Shown here: positions 25,371 to 33,291 of the stretch, one piece after another
Position numbering within the stretch: position 1 is the first letter of the stretch
How the letters are laid out: each line of letters begins with the position of its first letter
Assembly: GCF_028682455.1 (NCBI RefSeq)
Contig: NZ_JANHLD010000006.1
Location: forward strand, 1-64,000
Source: Pseudomonas putida
Lineage (GTDB): Bacteria; Pseudomonadota; Gammaproteobacteria; Pseudomonadales; Pseudomonadaceae
Length of the DNA stretch: 64,000 nt
Direction: 5' to 3'
Translations under genes and position numbers: made by a program
Notes under the pieces: model-generated
The model's database searches: none
The model's input: only the letters and a program-made list of their open reading frames with translations
Told to the model about the DNA's origin: nothing

Positions 25371-26132
25371 ATGGATGCAAGCGTGCCGAAGGTCGTGAAT
25401 CCGGCTGCGATCGGGAAACCCCGTGACTATGACCACCTGCTGGGCACCATGAAGGATCTCCACCTCTCCCTTCAGGTGGGCACTTCGAGGCATGCTATCA
25501 AACGCCGGCGTGAAGCGTACGGGCTGCCGGTTTACACGGTTGCCCAGGCCATTGCCCCTTATACGCATCTTCTGGGCGTGATTTCCGATCGCTCTGTTGC
25601 TACTCGATGCGGTGTATCGTCCCACATGGTGAAAAACTACCGGGAGTCGCAAGGAATCTTGCCGGTGTTCAGGCCCAAGCCGCGGGAGCAGAGGTTACCC
25701 ATTGGACACCCCCTGAGGCCCTACAAGTCACTATTCGGCTTCGTTAGCGACCAGGACATAGCTCGAGTGTCTGGTGTGCACCTGGACGCCGTGCAGAAAG
25801 CGAGAGAGTCTTTGGGGTTTGCACCTGTTGCGCCGCTGCTGCAGCCCAGTGAGGTCGTCCCTCTGCAGGACAGCCATGGCCCCTTGCTGGGCTACGAATC
25901 CCTTCTGCACTGCATGTCGATCGCCAAGATCAGCCGCATCGTGGGTGTGCCCTACAGCGTCATTGAGAAGCGTAGGGACTTTCTGGGTGTGAAGCCTTAC
26001 GAGCGGGTCTCCCGAGCAGCAAGGTATGACCACCTCCTCGGTGTTATTCCCCATTCGTTATTGGCCAAACTTGCTGGAGTATCAGCCACACGAATTCAGG
26101 ATCTCTATAGGGCAAAGAAGCTTGCTACCTGA
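25371..26132 (+). CDS. Protein of five tandem helix-turn-helix repeats
   Basis: 253 residues. A module starting Y-x-x-L-L/F-G recurs at residues 20, 64, 118, 175 and 219, each followed after about 10 residues by a helix-turn-helix signature (for example SVATRCGVSSHMVKNYRES and LLAKLAGVSATRIQDLYRA). Period is about 44-57 residues. The same module occurs three times in the protein at 56055. Such an array could contact extended DNA. Divergent from the ligase gene. Not a family I can name. Confidence 0.65.
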   Translation: MDASVPKVVNPAAIGKPRDYDHLLGTMKDLHLSLQVGTSRHAIKRRREAYGLPVYTVAQAIAPYTHLLGVISDRSVATRCGVSSHMVKNYRESQGILPVFRPKPREQRLPIGHPLRPYKSLFGFVSDQDIARVSGVHLDAVQKARESLGFAPVAPLLQPSEVVPLQDSHGPLLGYESLLHCMSIAKISRIVGVPYSVIEKRRDFLGVKPYERVSRAARYDHLLGVIPHSLLAKLAGVSATRIQDLYRAKKLAT

Positions 26133-26200
26133 CTTTGCGCCGCTTTGAGCAGCCCGCGCTTGGTGTCGGCAGTGACACTAGGCTGGAGAAGGTTACAATT

Positions 26201-26455
26201 TCAAACGCCAAGCGTTTCCCTGCGCGTCTCGGCCATTGAGCCAATCAGCAGATTGAGAGCCGAAGCTTCCTCGGTACTTATCAGCGTAGGGTGAAGCTCG
26301 CGCACACTGTCATACAGCGCTGAACGCTGCTCTATCACCGCCATATAGTCGGGTGCCTGGCCCAGCGTCGCGATAGCCTCATGGAGCTTGACCAGATCCG
26401 CCAGACGAGAGCGCTCAAAGCTGTCAGGCGCGGCGGGATGATTATTGGATTGCAT
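26201..26455 (-). CDS. Hypothetical helical protein
   Basis: 84 residues from the ATG that has CAGGAA seven bases upstream; an upstream in-frame ATG at 26494 lacks a ribosome-binding site. Sequence is helical and soluble (LADLVKLHEAIATLG, ALNLLIGSMAETRRE). Not recognised. Confidence 0.4.
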   Translation of the reverse strand: MQSNNHPAAPDSFERSRLADLVKLHEAIATLGQAPDYMAVIEQRSALYDSVRELHPTLISTEEASALNLLIGSMAETRRETLGV

Positions 26456-26506
26456 ACGAATTCCTGTGAGGTATTCAGGGCGACGATAAGTCATTTGGAC
26501 GGGTTC

Positions 26507-26525
26507 AGCCCGCGCAAGGCGGGCT
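26507..26525 (-). terminator. Possible hairpin terminator
   Basis: AGCCCGC, five bases, GCGGGCT, just after the stop of the minus gene at 26531. No U-rich tail, so it may only be a stabilising hairpin. Confidence 0.35.
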
Positions 26526-26530
26526 AATGG

Positions 26531-26725
26531 TCACATATCGTCAATGAGTATCTTCACACATTCAATGTCCGGCTGCTGGAGGCGGTGGTAGCGCACAAAG
26601 TGAAAGCTCCCGTCTTCTTCATCGAGCTGGGCCAATTCATCCTCGTTGAAAGACCATCGTTGGCCGCCGTGTTCAAATTCCTGCCACCCATCGTTACCAG
26701 ACTGACTGGTTGTCTGGTTAGTCAT
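26531..26725 (-). CDS. Small acidic protein
   Basis: 64 residues starting at the ATG preceded by GAGGAGAGGGAGC. It has a WQEFEHGGQRWSFNEDELAQL segment and is strongly acidic. Lies just downstream of the secreted protein gene at 26746. Not recognised. Confidence 0.4.
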   Translation of the reverse strand: MTNQTTSQSGNDGWQEFEHGGQRWSFNEDELAQLDEEDGSFHFVRYHRLQQPDIECVKILIDDM

Positions 26726-26745
26726 GCTCCCTCTCCTCTGGCTCG

Positions 26746-27039
26746 TTAAGACTTGCAGCTCGTGTGTGCAATCAACCAACCATGGGGAGCCTGTGAATCA
26801 GCAGGAGCCGGGACCATCTCGTAGGTGCACACATGTCCACCCGGCGCGGTCGCCACCACTGTCGCTGCCAGCGCTGATTGCTGCAGGACTTGAATGTCCA
26901 CCGCTGACTCTGCCACGTCATAGAACTGGGCGGTGAGGTTCGCTGCAACAGGAGCTGGTCCCTGTTCCTCAGCTGCCACGCTGACTGTTGCTACTAGCAA
27001 CAGTCCTAACCCCGCATTTACACCGACTGCTCGTTTCAT
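26746..27039 (-). CDS. Small secreted protein
   Basis: 97 residues. The N-terminus MKRAVGVNAGLGLLLVATVSVAAEE is a Sec signal peptide with a VAA cleavage site, and the start follows GGAAGGAGAG. The mature part has two cysteines that could form a disulfide. A parS-like palindrome (26986-27002) overlaps the codons of the signal peptide, so this stretch is constrained at the DNA level as well. Function unknown. Confidence 0.5.
   Translation of the reverse strand: MKRAVGVNAGLGLLLVATVSVAAEEQGPAPVAANLTAQFYDVAESAVDIQVLQQSALAATVVATAPGGHVCTYEMVPAPADSQAPHGWLIAHTSCKS
26986..27002. repeat. parS-like palindrome, distant copy
   Basis: TGTTGCTACTAGCAACA, identical to copies beside parAB, extended here by further symmetric bases on both sides. 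It lies inside a coding sequence, 30 kb from the main cluster. Confidence 0.7.
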
Positions 27040-27129
27040 ACCGCTCTCCTTCCGTGAGTGTTGATGCCAATTGGTTCTAGGGATTTTTCATTTCTGGCTG
27101 ACAAGCCATGCGACAGTGGTTATTATAAG

Positions 27130-27143
27130 TACGTACGTACGTA
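27130..27143. promoter_or_regulatory. TACGTACGTACGTA palindrome with promoter
   Basis: Perfect 14-bp palindrome overlapping a TATTTT -10-like hexamer (27142-27147), upstream of the gene at 27185. Same motif as at 53811, 56527, 56958 and 60089. Confidence 0.7.
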
Positions 27144-27153
27144 TTTTCAACCC

Positions 27154-27179
27154 GGGGCGGCTACCCCATCTCTAGGAGC
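27154..27179 (+). ncRNA. Leader hairpin with CGGCUA loop and UCUAGGAG ribosome-binding site
   Basis: Stem GGGG/CCCC with loop CGGCTA (27158-27163), then TCTAGGAG at 27171-27178, six bases before the ATG at 27185. Shortest stem of the five copies. Confidence 0.65.
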
Positions 27180-27184
27180 AATAT

Positions 27185-27442
27185 ATGGAACTCAAAATCT
27201 CGTGCAGTAATGTTTCTCAAGCCCTGGCTGAGTTGAAGCCTGGTGAATCGTTGGTTGTGCCGTGCAATGGCAAAACCACCCAATCCACTCAGTCGAGCAT
27301 TGGCTCGATGCTTGCCCGCCGACAGCTGGCCAGCTCGATGTACAGTCAAAGCAAAGCTCTGATTGTGCGGGACGAGCTGTCCCTTCCAATTCCGGTGATC
27401 ATCGTTACCCGGCGCGCTGCAGAAATTGCCGGCGCAGCGTGA
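27185..27442 (+). CDS. Hypothetical protein under the leader-hairpin module
   Basis: 85 residues, start set by TCTAGGAG six bases upstream. Contains LAELKPGESLVVPC and PIPVIIVTRRAAEIAG; Ser/Gln-rich middle. No membrane segment. It is probably co-transcribed with the gene at 27454, 11 bases on. Control by the palindrome and RNA leader is what can be said of it; the function is not recognised. Confidence 0.5.
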   Translation: MELKISCSNVSQALAELKPGESLVVPCNGKTTQSTQSSIGSMLARRQLASSMYSQSKALIVRDELSLPIPVIIVTRRAAEIAGAA

Positions 27443-27453
27443 GGAGGGGAATC

Positions 27454-27693
27454 ATGAATACTCATCGTTGCGTTTTATTGCAGGGCGTTCAGGACATCAA
27501 GAACGCGTATGCGCATCTGCTTCAGGCTCGCTCTGACCAGGCTTGCCAATCCAGCGCGTTGATCATGGTCGACGGTGTGGTCTGTACAGTCCCGCTGGGT
27601 CAAGGCCTCATCGACATCGACCGAGCGGAGCCAGTGCAAGCCAGGGGCACGACCGTCTGCCACAGCTCGGCCTGCCCCTTCATCATCCTTTAA
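27454..27693 (+). CDS. Hypothetical protein
   Basis: 79 residues, start after GAGGAGGGG. The central part (SSALIMVDGVVCTVPLGQGL) is beta-rich, and four cysteines occur. The stop falls beside a bidirectional hairpin shared with the convergent gene at 27690. Not recognised. Confidence 0.45.
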   Translation: MNTHRCVLLQGVQDIKNAYAHLLQARSDQACQSSALIMVDGVVCTVPLGQGLIDIDRAEPVQARGTTVCHSSACPFIIL

Positions 27694-28079
27694 TTGGAAG
27701 GCGCCCCAGGAGGCGCCTTATACCTTGCCATCGGGTGCCGATTCAGAACGACCATACCCAATGGGTGTACGTTAAATTCTAGGTAACTCGACTCGTAATC
27801 AACTTTGGTAGCACCGTCGAAAACCGAATCAGCCAACCAAGCCGCCATCGCGGCTTGAATGGCATGCCGGTTGATCGCCTGCTCATCGTTCTCTTCGATA
27901 GCTTTCACCATCTCGCCGGCCCAGAATGGGACAGCGCTCTGCGCGAAGGCCTTGCCCTTTTCTTGAATCATTGCGCGTTTTGACTCTGCGACAGCTACCA
28001 ACCCGTTCAGGTCGATTTCAGTCTGGAAAAGAGCCGTTTCCTGTTGTTCGGTGTTGAAAAACTTGAATTGAAGAATCAC
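27690..28079 (-). CDS. Hypothetical protein
   Basis: 129 residues, soluble. Helical centre (AVAESKRAMIQEKGKAFAQ) with a beta-rich C-terminus. It ends convergently against the previous gene with a 4-base overlap, and the terminator hairpin at 27698-27719 lies within its last codons. A 20-bp perfect palindrome (28099-28118) separates it from the next minus gene. Not recognised. Confidence 0.45.
   Translation of the reverse strand: MILQFKFFNTEQQETALFQTEIDLNGLVAVAESKRAMIQEKGKAFAQSAVPFWAGEMVKAIEENDEQAINRHAIQAAMAAWLADSVFDGATKVDYESSYLEFNVHPLGMVVLNRHPMARYKAPPGAPSN
27698..27719. terminator. Bidirectional hairpin at convergent gene ends
   Basis: AAGGCGCC, CCAGGA, GGCGCCTT, then ATACCTT. Just after the plus gene stop and inside the 3' end of the minus gene. 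Confidence 0.6.
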
Positions 28080-28098
28080 ACGCTTGCTCCAAATGAAC

Positions 28099-28118
28099 GA
28101 GAGGGCCGCGGCCCTCTC
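28099..28118 (-). terminator. GC-rich hairpin between two minus-strand genes
   Basis: GAGAGGGCC, GC, GGCCCTCTC: perfect palindrome in the 47-base gap. No clear U tract on the minus strand, so termination is uncertain. Confidence 0.4.
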
Positions 28119-28126
28119 ATGGATGT

Positions 28127-29038
28127 TTAAGCCGGCCGCGGCGCCCGGGGTTTCGGTGCAGGTGGTGCTTCCTTCCAGTGGATACCGTGCTCGGCCTGGC
28201 GTTGTCTGATCATCTCAGAGTGCCTCACCACCCCCACCGTCTTGTCGATGCTTTTGCCTGCTTCTTCGAAGCTATGGAACACCCCATGAGGCTTACGCTC
28301 GCCGTCGACTGGCTTACCAGGAATGCCGGTGCTGTACGGAATGTGCGTGGAGGTACGCACCTGAAAGACTTCGAATTTATCGCCGGGGCCTTCGGTGTTG
28401 TGAAATACGTCAAGGCGTTTCCCGTGAACAAGTCGGCCAGGCTCCCCGCGATCATTGAGCTTCGATGGCTCAGATGTGTGATCGAACTCCCGAGACTTGA
28501 AGATCGTGGTACCAGCAATGACGCGCTCGCGTAGGCGCTCGTCGCCTTCTGCAGGTGCTGCAGGCATCTTCTCTACATTGAACACTCGGTTCAGGCTTTG
28601 ATCACGAAAGGGGGCTTCGGATTCATGGCCCTGGTGCTGAGCCAATTTGGCCACCAGTTGACGAGCTATGTGCAGGCTTTCGATGTCCTTAGGCTGCGCC
28701 TCGATCGCGGCGATGACCTCCTTGTACTCGCTGCCCGTCAGGCGATGCCGTTTCTGTTCAGCAATGTCCTGCAGGACGCCTTGCCATTCTTGGATCGAGT
28801 TCGCACTCATCGAAGTCTCCTTGCCTTGTAAAATCCCGGTCGAGGGCGACGTAGAGTGCGGCGGCACTCGGCATCCCTTTCGGTTTTGAATTTCTTCATC
28901 GCTTGGGCGATTGGCCTGATCGAACGAGAACGACCCGTCGTCGTAGCGCTCGAGGTAGCCCCACGTGCAGTCTTTGTCACTTTGCCCGGGTTTGGGCGGT
29001 TGAGCCCACCACGGCTCGCGAGTCACAAGTTGCTTCAT
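28127..29038 (-). CDS. Hypothetical protein, 303 residues
   Basis: Soluble protein with a GAAGGAGG site before the ATG. Residues about 1-75 hold a tryptophan-rich segment (REPWWAQPPKP). A second in-frame ATG at residue 77 follows AAGGAGAC, so a shorter product of 227 residues is possible. The C-terminal half is charged and ends in APPAPKPRAPRP. I do not recognise a family; the gene is between a lipoprotein gene and small ORFs. Confidence 0.5.
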   Translation of the reverse strand: MKQLVTREPWWAQPPKPGQSDKDCTWGYLERYDDGSFSFDQANRPSDEEIQNRKGCRVPPHSTSPSTGILQGKETSMSANSIQEWQGVLQDIAEQKRHRLTGSEYKEVIAAIEAQPKDIESLHIARQLVAKLAQHQGHESEAPFRDQSLNRVFNVEKMPAAPAEGDERLRERVIAGTTIFKSREFDHTSEPSKLNDRGEPGRLVHGKRLDVFHNTEGPGDKFEVFQVRTSTHIPYSTGIPGKPVDGERKPHGVFHSFEEAGKSIDKTVGVVRHSEMIRQRQAEHGIHWKEAPPAPKPRAPRPA

Positions 29039-29063
29039 AGGCCACCTCCTTCGCTTTAGATCG

Positions 29064-29840
29064 TCACATGGTGAAGTTCGCCATAACCTGATTGGTTTGT
29101 TGGTTGACCAGGTCGATCGAGCCGCGCACGACCTGACCTACTGCGGTGTTACCATCGGCTTCGGGGATGTACAGATACAAAGTGCCTCGCAGGTCAAGGC
29201 TGCCTTTGGCCCTGGCTTCCTCGATGACTCGTGCCTGTGCTGCGTCTTTGACTTCCAAGCTGCATGGGAACGCCGATGGCTTAACTTGCAGGTTCATTCC
29301 TTGGGCATTACGAACCGGATTGGCCCAGCAGTACTGCCCATAGCTGGCCAGGGGGAAAGAATGCGTGCTGAAATCGTATGGACCGACCGAAATGTTCTGC
29401 ATGCTCAGTACGCTCGATACCCCAAAACCAGAAATCGGCAGCGAGTAGTAGTCATTCGCGGCATAGGTTTTCAGCGATGCCTCGAAGGCAGGCCACTGTG
29501 CCGCTTCGATGTCCTTGCGCTTGAACGAGTCGTTGGTGGCCAGGTAGTCGGGGGACAGGTAGCCCATCTTGTCTTCCGTCGTGGCACCAGGGGCCTTTGC
29601 CAGCACCAGGTAGGTCAGTGGCTGGCCATTGTTTTGAGCCAGGTCCTGGTATTGGTTGAGCGGGACAGAAGTGTCGATCACCTGTGCTGGTTTTGCCGGT
29701 TCCACAGGCTGGGTCTGCTCACTCTGGCCTTGCTTAGGCGTAGGTACAGGAGCAGATGCAGGTGCGGACGGTTCCTTGTCATTGCATCCATTCAGGAGGC
29801 CCATGACAACGCATGCGGCGGCAGTCATTTTCAGGTTCAT
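29064..29840 (-). CDS. Lipoprotein, 258 residues
   Basis: Signal MNLKMTAAACVVMGLLNGC ends in a lipobox (LLNGC), followed by a Pro/Gln-rich linker (about residues 26-55) and a globular domain with two cysteines. DotC and DotD of type IVB systems are outer-membrane lipoproteins, but this sequence does not show a match I can confirm. Position next to the transfer operon makes a transfer role possible. Confidence 0.55.
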   Translation of the reverse strand: MNLKMTAAACVVMGLLNGCNDKEPSAPASAPVPTPKQGQSEQTQPVEPAKPAQVIDTSVPLNQYQDLAQNNGQPLTYLVLAKAPGATTEDKMGYLSPDYLATNDSFKRKDIEAAQWPAFEASLKTYAANDYYSLPISGFGVSSVLSMQNISVGPYDFSTHSFPLASYGQYCWANPVRNAQGMNLQVKPSAFPCSLEVKDAAQARVIEEARAKGSLDLRGTLYLYIPEADGNTAVGQVVRGSIDLVNQQTNQVMANFTM

Positions 29841-29868
29841 AAAACATCAATTCCTTTGAATTTCGTGG

Positions 29869-30375
29869 TCAGCCGAACAGAGAGTGCATATCCGACTTCC
29901 AGGCACCAAACTGGTTCGCCTTGATGCGTACCCCGATCTCATGCAAGTTCGGCACGCGGGTCACCAATTTGAACAGCAGGTGTGGGCTCTTATCGGGTAC
30001 CAGCTCCCAGCTGGACACCTGATCGAAATCAATCACCGTTGCGCTGTTCAGATTGACGTCGACGTACAAGGCCTTCTTCGCGGCGGCATCGAAGCCGACA
30101 TAGCGGTTGAACATTACCGAGACAGCTTCGTGGCTGGGTTTGAAGCCCGTCAGCTTGACCTTCTCGACCATGCGATCGAGGCGCGATTTGAAGTAGCGTG
30201 GAGCTACCGCGAACAGCAGGTAGCCGATCCCGAAATAAACCAGCGCGATGGCCATGATCCCCAGCGATACCTCGGTATCCCTGGAGAACTGGGCACAGGC
30301 AACCAGGAATACGGCTATCACTGGCAACAGACCGAGCCAGTAAAAAGGACGAAGGACCCACCAGATAATATTCAT
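29869..30375 (-). CDS. Membrane protein with two N-terminal helices
   Basis: 168 residues, start at the ATG after GAGGGGATCG. Transmembrane helices at about 9-27 (FYWLGLLPVIAVFLVACA) and 36-57 (LGIMAIALVYFGIGYLLFAV), then a cytoplasmic domain of about 110 residues. A TTCCGTA-type dyad lies 17 bases upstream of the start, so it probably heads its own transcript. Not recognised. Confidence 0.5.
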   Translation of the reverse strand: MNIIWWVLRPFYWLGLLPVIAVFLVACAQFSRDTEVSLGIMAIALVYFGIGYLLFAVAPRYFKSRLDRMVEKVKLTGFKPSHEAVSVMFNRYVGFDAAAKKALYVDVNLNSATVIDFDQVSSWELVPDKSPHLLFKLVTRVPNLHEIGVRIKANQFGAWKSDMHSLFG

Positions 30376-30391
30376 ATCGATCCCCTCAAAA

Positions 30392-30417
30392 GTCCGTATG
30401 AGATACACAATACGGAA
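30392..30417. promoter_or_regulatory. TTCCGTA-N12-TACGGAA dyad
   Basis: GTCCGTA, twelve bases (TGAGATACACAA), TACGGAA. Upstream of the minus gene at 30375. Confidence 0.65.
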
Positions 30418-30472
30418 TTAGGTTAGGTTCATTCTACCATGACCCATTGACAGGTCAATGCTCAATTGATAA

Positions 30473-30489
30473 GGGGCCCGAAGGCCCCC
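30473..30489 (-). terminator. Terminator of the dot/tra operon
   Basis: GGGGCCC, GAA, GGCCCCC just after the DotA stop. On the minus strand a short TT-rich stretch follows (CTTATCAATT). Confidence 0.55.
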
Positions 30490-30496
30490 GATTTGA

Positions 30497-32674
30497 TCAT
30501 CCCTTGATCCCATCGCCTCCCTTATTGACCTTGTTATCGCCCCCGGCTCCGCCCTTGGGCATCAAGTGCTCGAGGCGGCTGCCGAAGATGTTCATTGCGT
30601 TGCGCATTCTTTCGTTGTCCTCACGGCCAACCGATGCTGCAGCGTGACCACCGACCCAGTTAATGACCTGGTCGGGAACGATCAAGATCAGGTTGAAGCA
30701 GCTGTGAACCAAGGTCAAACACATGCCGCAGTAGATAGCCAAGAAGAAGATGATCGAGAACAACCCGGTCACGGAATCGAACTGTGCGTTGGCCAGGGCG
30801 ATCCCAAAGCCTTGATTGAGCAATGTGCCCCCTGCGATGAGCGCAGCCCCGCCTAGGAAGAAACCGACAACCATCAGCGCAGGACGGATCATCACGTTCA
30901 GCAGGAAAATATAGCCATGGGAGGTTTTGTGGCCCATGCCCTCCCCTTCGCTGCCCAAATGCGTGAAGGCCCACAGCGGTGCTGCAATGATCGCCTCGCC
31001 AACCACCACTAACCAATTGACAGCTGCGCCGAACCAGATGATGAACGGGACCATGGGAAGATAGGTGGAGAGCGTACCGCCCAGGATAAACATCGCCAGA
31101 ACGAGGCCGATGATGAAAGGCGATACCCCTTCAAGGACACCGCTCAAAGCATCACCCACCGATGTAACCGCGTTTGCCACCTTGGCGAATACGCCGGCGA
31201 CGCTCCACCCATCTTTCACCTTCTCGATGGCCTTAGCAGTCACGTAAGCGCCCATGGCGGTCTCGGCCGCAACCATCGTGTAGTCGCCCAGGTTCTTCAT
31301 TTTGATCAGCGGATTGAGCTGGCCCAGGCCTTCGCCGCCAGCATTGACATCGATCAGGTAGTTCACAATTCGCTGACCAGGCGCAGCAAACATACTGCCG
31401 ATAATGTTGCCGGCATCCGCACCCACAACCCCTTTGGAATAGTCGCCACTGGTACTGGTGCCAGCGGTAGGCGTGTAGGACGTTGTTTCCTGCTGGGCCT
31501 TGTAGGCCGCGTAGGCTTCGTCATACACGGATACGACTGAAGGGTCGCCACTGGTCGACATGCCGAACACGGTTGCTTTGGCTGCCATGGCGTCAGAAAG
31601 CTTGGTGTTGGCTTGAGCGAATGTCTGGTACCACGCACCGAGTACCCACCACCCTGATTTACTGATATTCGAGCTGAGCTCTTGAGCAAGCCGCTTGATA
31701 TCGCCCTGTTTGGTACCGGCCACCTTGTTGACCGAGTTTTCGTAGGTTTGTGCAGCGATCTGGATGGCGTATTCGCTATCGGGCAACGCTGTTTTTGAAC
31801 CATTTGCACGCTGCACGGAGGCATTTACAAATGACTGGGCGGACTGGCTCAAGGAGGCCTGCATCGCCTTCAGGGCATCCAGGTGCGCCTTCCTAATGTC
31901 GGCGACATCGATGGTGCCACTGATGACGTTGGTGGAGGCTGGTTGTGCTGTGAGATCGCCGCTGATGTCCGCTCCCCCGCAGACAAAGCTGTTGTTCTTG
32001 AGGATGAAACCCTTGTTCGTCGCGGTCTGCTGGATGTAGCCACCTGGGATGACAAGTCCACCGCTTGCTTGGGCTTGAGCGATGCCGGCGTTGATGCCGT
32101 GCAAGCAGAGATTCGCTTCATAAACGCTGTGCGCCAGAGCGGCCGTAGACGGCATGACTGGCTGCACGACCATCGATTGGCCATCTTCAAAACTGGAGAT
32201 CGCAGCATCGACGCCCAGGTTGGCCACTCCAACACCCATTACTGATGCCGACCACAGCATCAACAGCTGCGAGAGCGACCATCCGTTGGCAGTCGGAACC
32301 AACGAGACGACACCCCACACGAGTCGCACCGGCCCCCACGACGAGGATTGCTGACGGTCGAAGATAGAGCCATCGTGGGCAGTGCGCGTCAGCTTCCGGA
32401 ATACGATATAGCAAGCCCACATCGCACCCACAACAAGTAAAGCGCTGTTGAATACCTGGAAGATGTTCGCGAGGATCGTGTCGCCACTTCCGCCGGCCGC
32501 GGCTAATGGGTTGTTCACGACCTGGCCATAGATGGATACAAGTGCCTCACGCGATTTATCGCCACTGCGTTTGGCCGCTTCCGAAATCTCGCCCAGTGTG
32601 GTGCTGTCAGCCCAAGCGAGAGTGCTGCAGAGCATGGCAGTAAGCGCTGCAAGCGCTTTGTGTTGAGTCCTCAT
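30497..32674 (-). CDS. dotA: DotA/TraY integral membrane protein
   Basis: 725 residues with signal peptide MRTQHKALAALTAMLCSTLAWA. Several transmembrane helices: about 72-90 (IFQVFNSALLVVGAMWACYI), 120-140, and a cluster from 505 to 670 (FIIGLVLAMFILGGTLSTYL, PALMVVGFFLGGAALIAGG, GLFSIIFFLAIYCGMCLTL). A large periplasmic region lies between them. This matches DotA of Legionella and TraY of IncI1, a polytopic component needed for substrate passage. Last gene of the long transfer operon; it overlaps the preceding stop by four bases. Confidence 0.85.
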   Translation of the reverse strand: MRTQHKALAALTAMLCSTLAWADSTTLGEISEAAKRSGDKSREALVSIYGQVVNNPLAAAGGSGDTILANIFQVFNSALLVVGAMWACYIVFRKLTRTAHDGSIFDRQQSSSWGPVRLVWGVVSLVPTANGWSLSQLLMLWSASVMGVGVANLGVDAAISSFEDGQSMVVQPVMPSTAALAHSVYEANLCLHGINAGIAQAQASGGLVIPGGYIQQTATNKGFILKNNSFVCGGADISGDLTAQPASTNVISGTIDVADIRKAHLDALKAMQASLSQSAQSFVNASVQRANGSKTALPDSEYAIQIAAQTYENSVNKVAGTKQGDIKRLAQELSSNISKSGWWVLGAWYQTFAQANTKLSDAMAAKATVFGMSTSGDPSVVSVYDEAYAAYKAQQETTSYTPTAGTSTSGDYSKGVVGADAGNIIGSMFAAPGQRIVNYLIDVNAGGEGLGQLNPLIKMKNLGDYTMVAAETAMGAYVTAKAIEKVKDGWSVAGVFAKVANAVTSVGDALSGVLEGVSPFIIGLVLAMFILGGTLSTYLPMVPFIIWFGAAVNWLVVVGEAIIAAPLWAFTHLGSEGEGMGHKTSHGYIFLLNVMIRPALMVVGFFLGGAALIAGGTLLNQGFGIALANAQFDSVTGLFSIIFFLAIYCGMCLTLVHSCFNLILIVPDQVINWVGGHAAASVGREDNERMRNAMNIFGSRLEHLMPKGGAGGDNKVNKGGDGIKG

Positions 32675-33291
32675 GGCCGGCCTCCTTTCAAGTGACCGTA
32701 TTCCGGATCAAGTAGCTGCCAGAACCAATTCCGGTTTTCCCGGAAAAAGTCCTTCAAGCCACCCTTCTCAGCTTTTGAAAGGCGCTGCGTTTTGAGCTGC
32801 CAGAGGCGAAGCTGCGCACTCAGCGCCATCGCAAAGAGCAGCGGCATTGCCGTTGCGATCGAGAGCAAGCCCTGGATTACACCCTTCGACGAGTCGAAAT
32901 GAACCCCTAGCAGGATGCCGAGAGCCGCGAAGAGTCCAAGGACTAGAGCAGCCAGTTGGCAGGCGCGCTTGCGTGATAGGAAGTAGCGATAGAGCTCGGG
33001 AATGGACATTGATCCAGGCTTGCGGCTGTTCATCGCCTCGCTGAACGACTGCTGTTCATCATCGGCCTTCTCGCGGCGGTCGCGAAGCGTCTCTTTAGCT
33101 TCAGCCGAAAGCTGCCGAATGATCCCCAAATGTTCCTTGGACCTGGCTACTTCGTTCTTTGCCAACCGATACGTTTGACGCATGGCCCAGAATGGAAGCA
33201 CCACGTGCAGTCCGATGGATAGCCCTCGACGTACCTTGGAGGGCTGCGGTTGGTCATCAGACTTGGAAGGTTTTTGTTGCTCGTCACTCAT
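32671..33291 (-). CDS. TraX-like membrane protein
   Basis: 206 residues from the ATG that overlaps the TraW-like stop. Two adjacent transmembrane helices at about 135-175 (ACQLAALVLGLFAALGILLGV, then LLSIATAMPLLFAMALSAQL). The N-terminal half is charged and helical, with a Lys/Gln-rich start. Its place between TraW-like and DotA genes is that of IncI1 traX; Legionella IcmV also has paired helices and lies by dotA. The assignment rests on position and topology more than on sequence motifs. Confidence 0.6.
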   Translation of the reverse strand: MSDEQQKPSKSDDQPQPSKVRRGLSIGLHVVLPFWAMRQTYRLAKNEVARSKEHLGIIRQLSAEAKETLRDRREKADDEQQSFSEAMNSRKPGSMSIPELYRYFLSRKRACQLAALVLGLFAALGILLGVHFDSSKGVIQGLLSIATAMPLLFAMALSAQLRLWQLKTQRLSKAEKGGLKDFFRENRNWFWQLLDPEYGHLKGGRP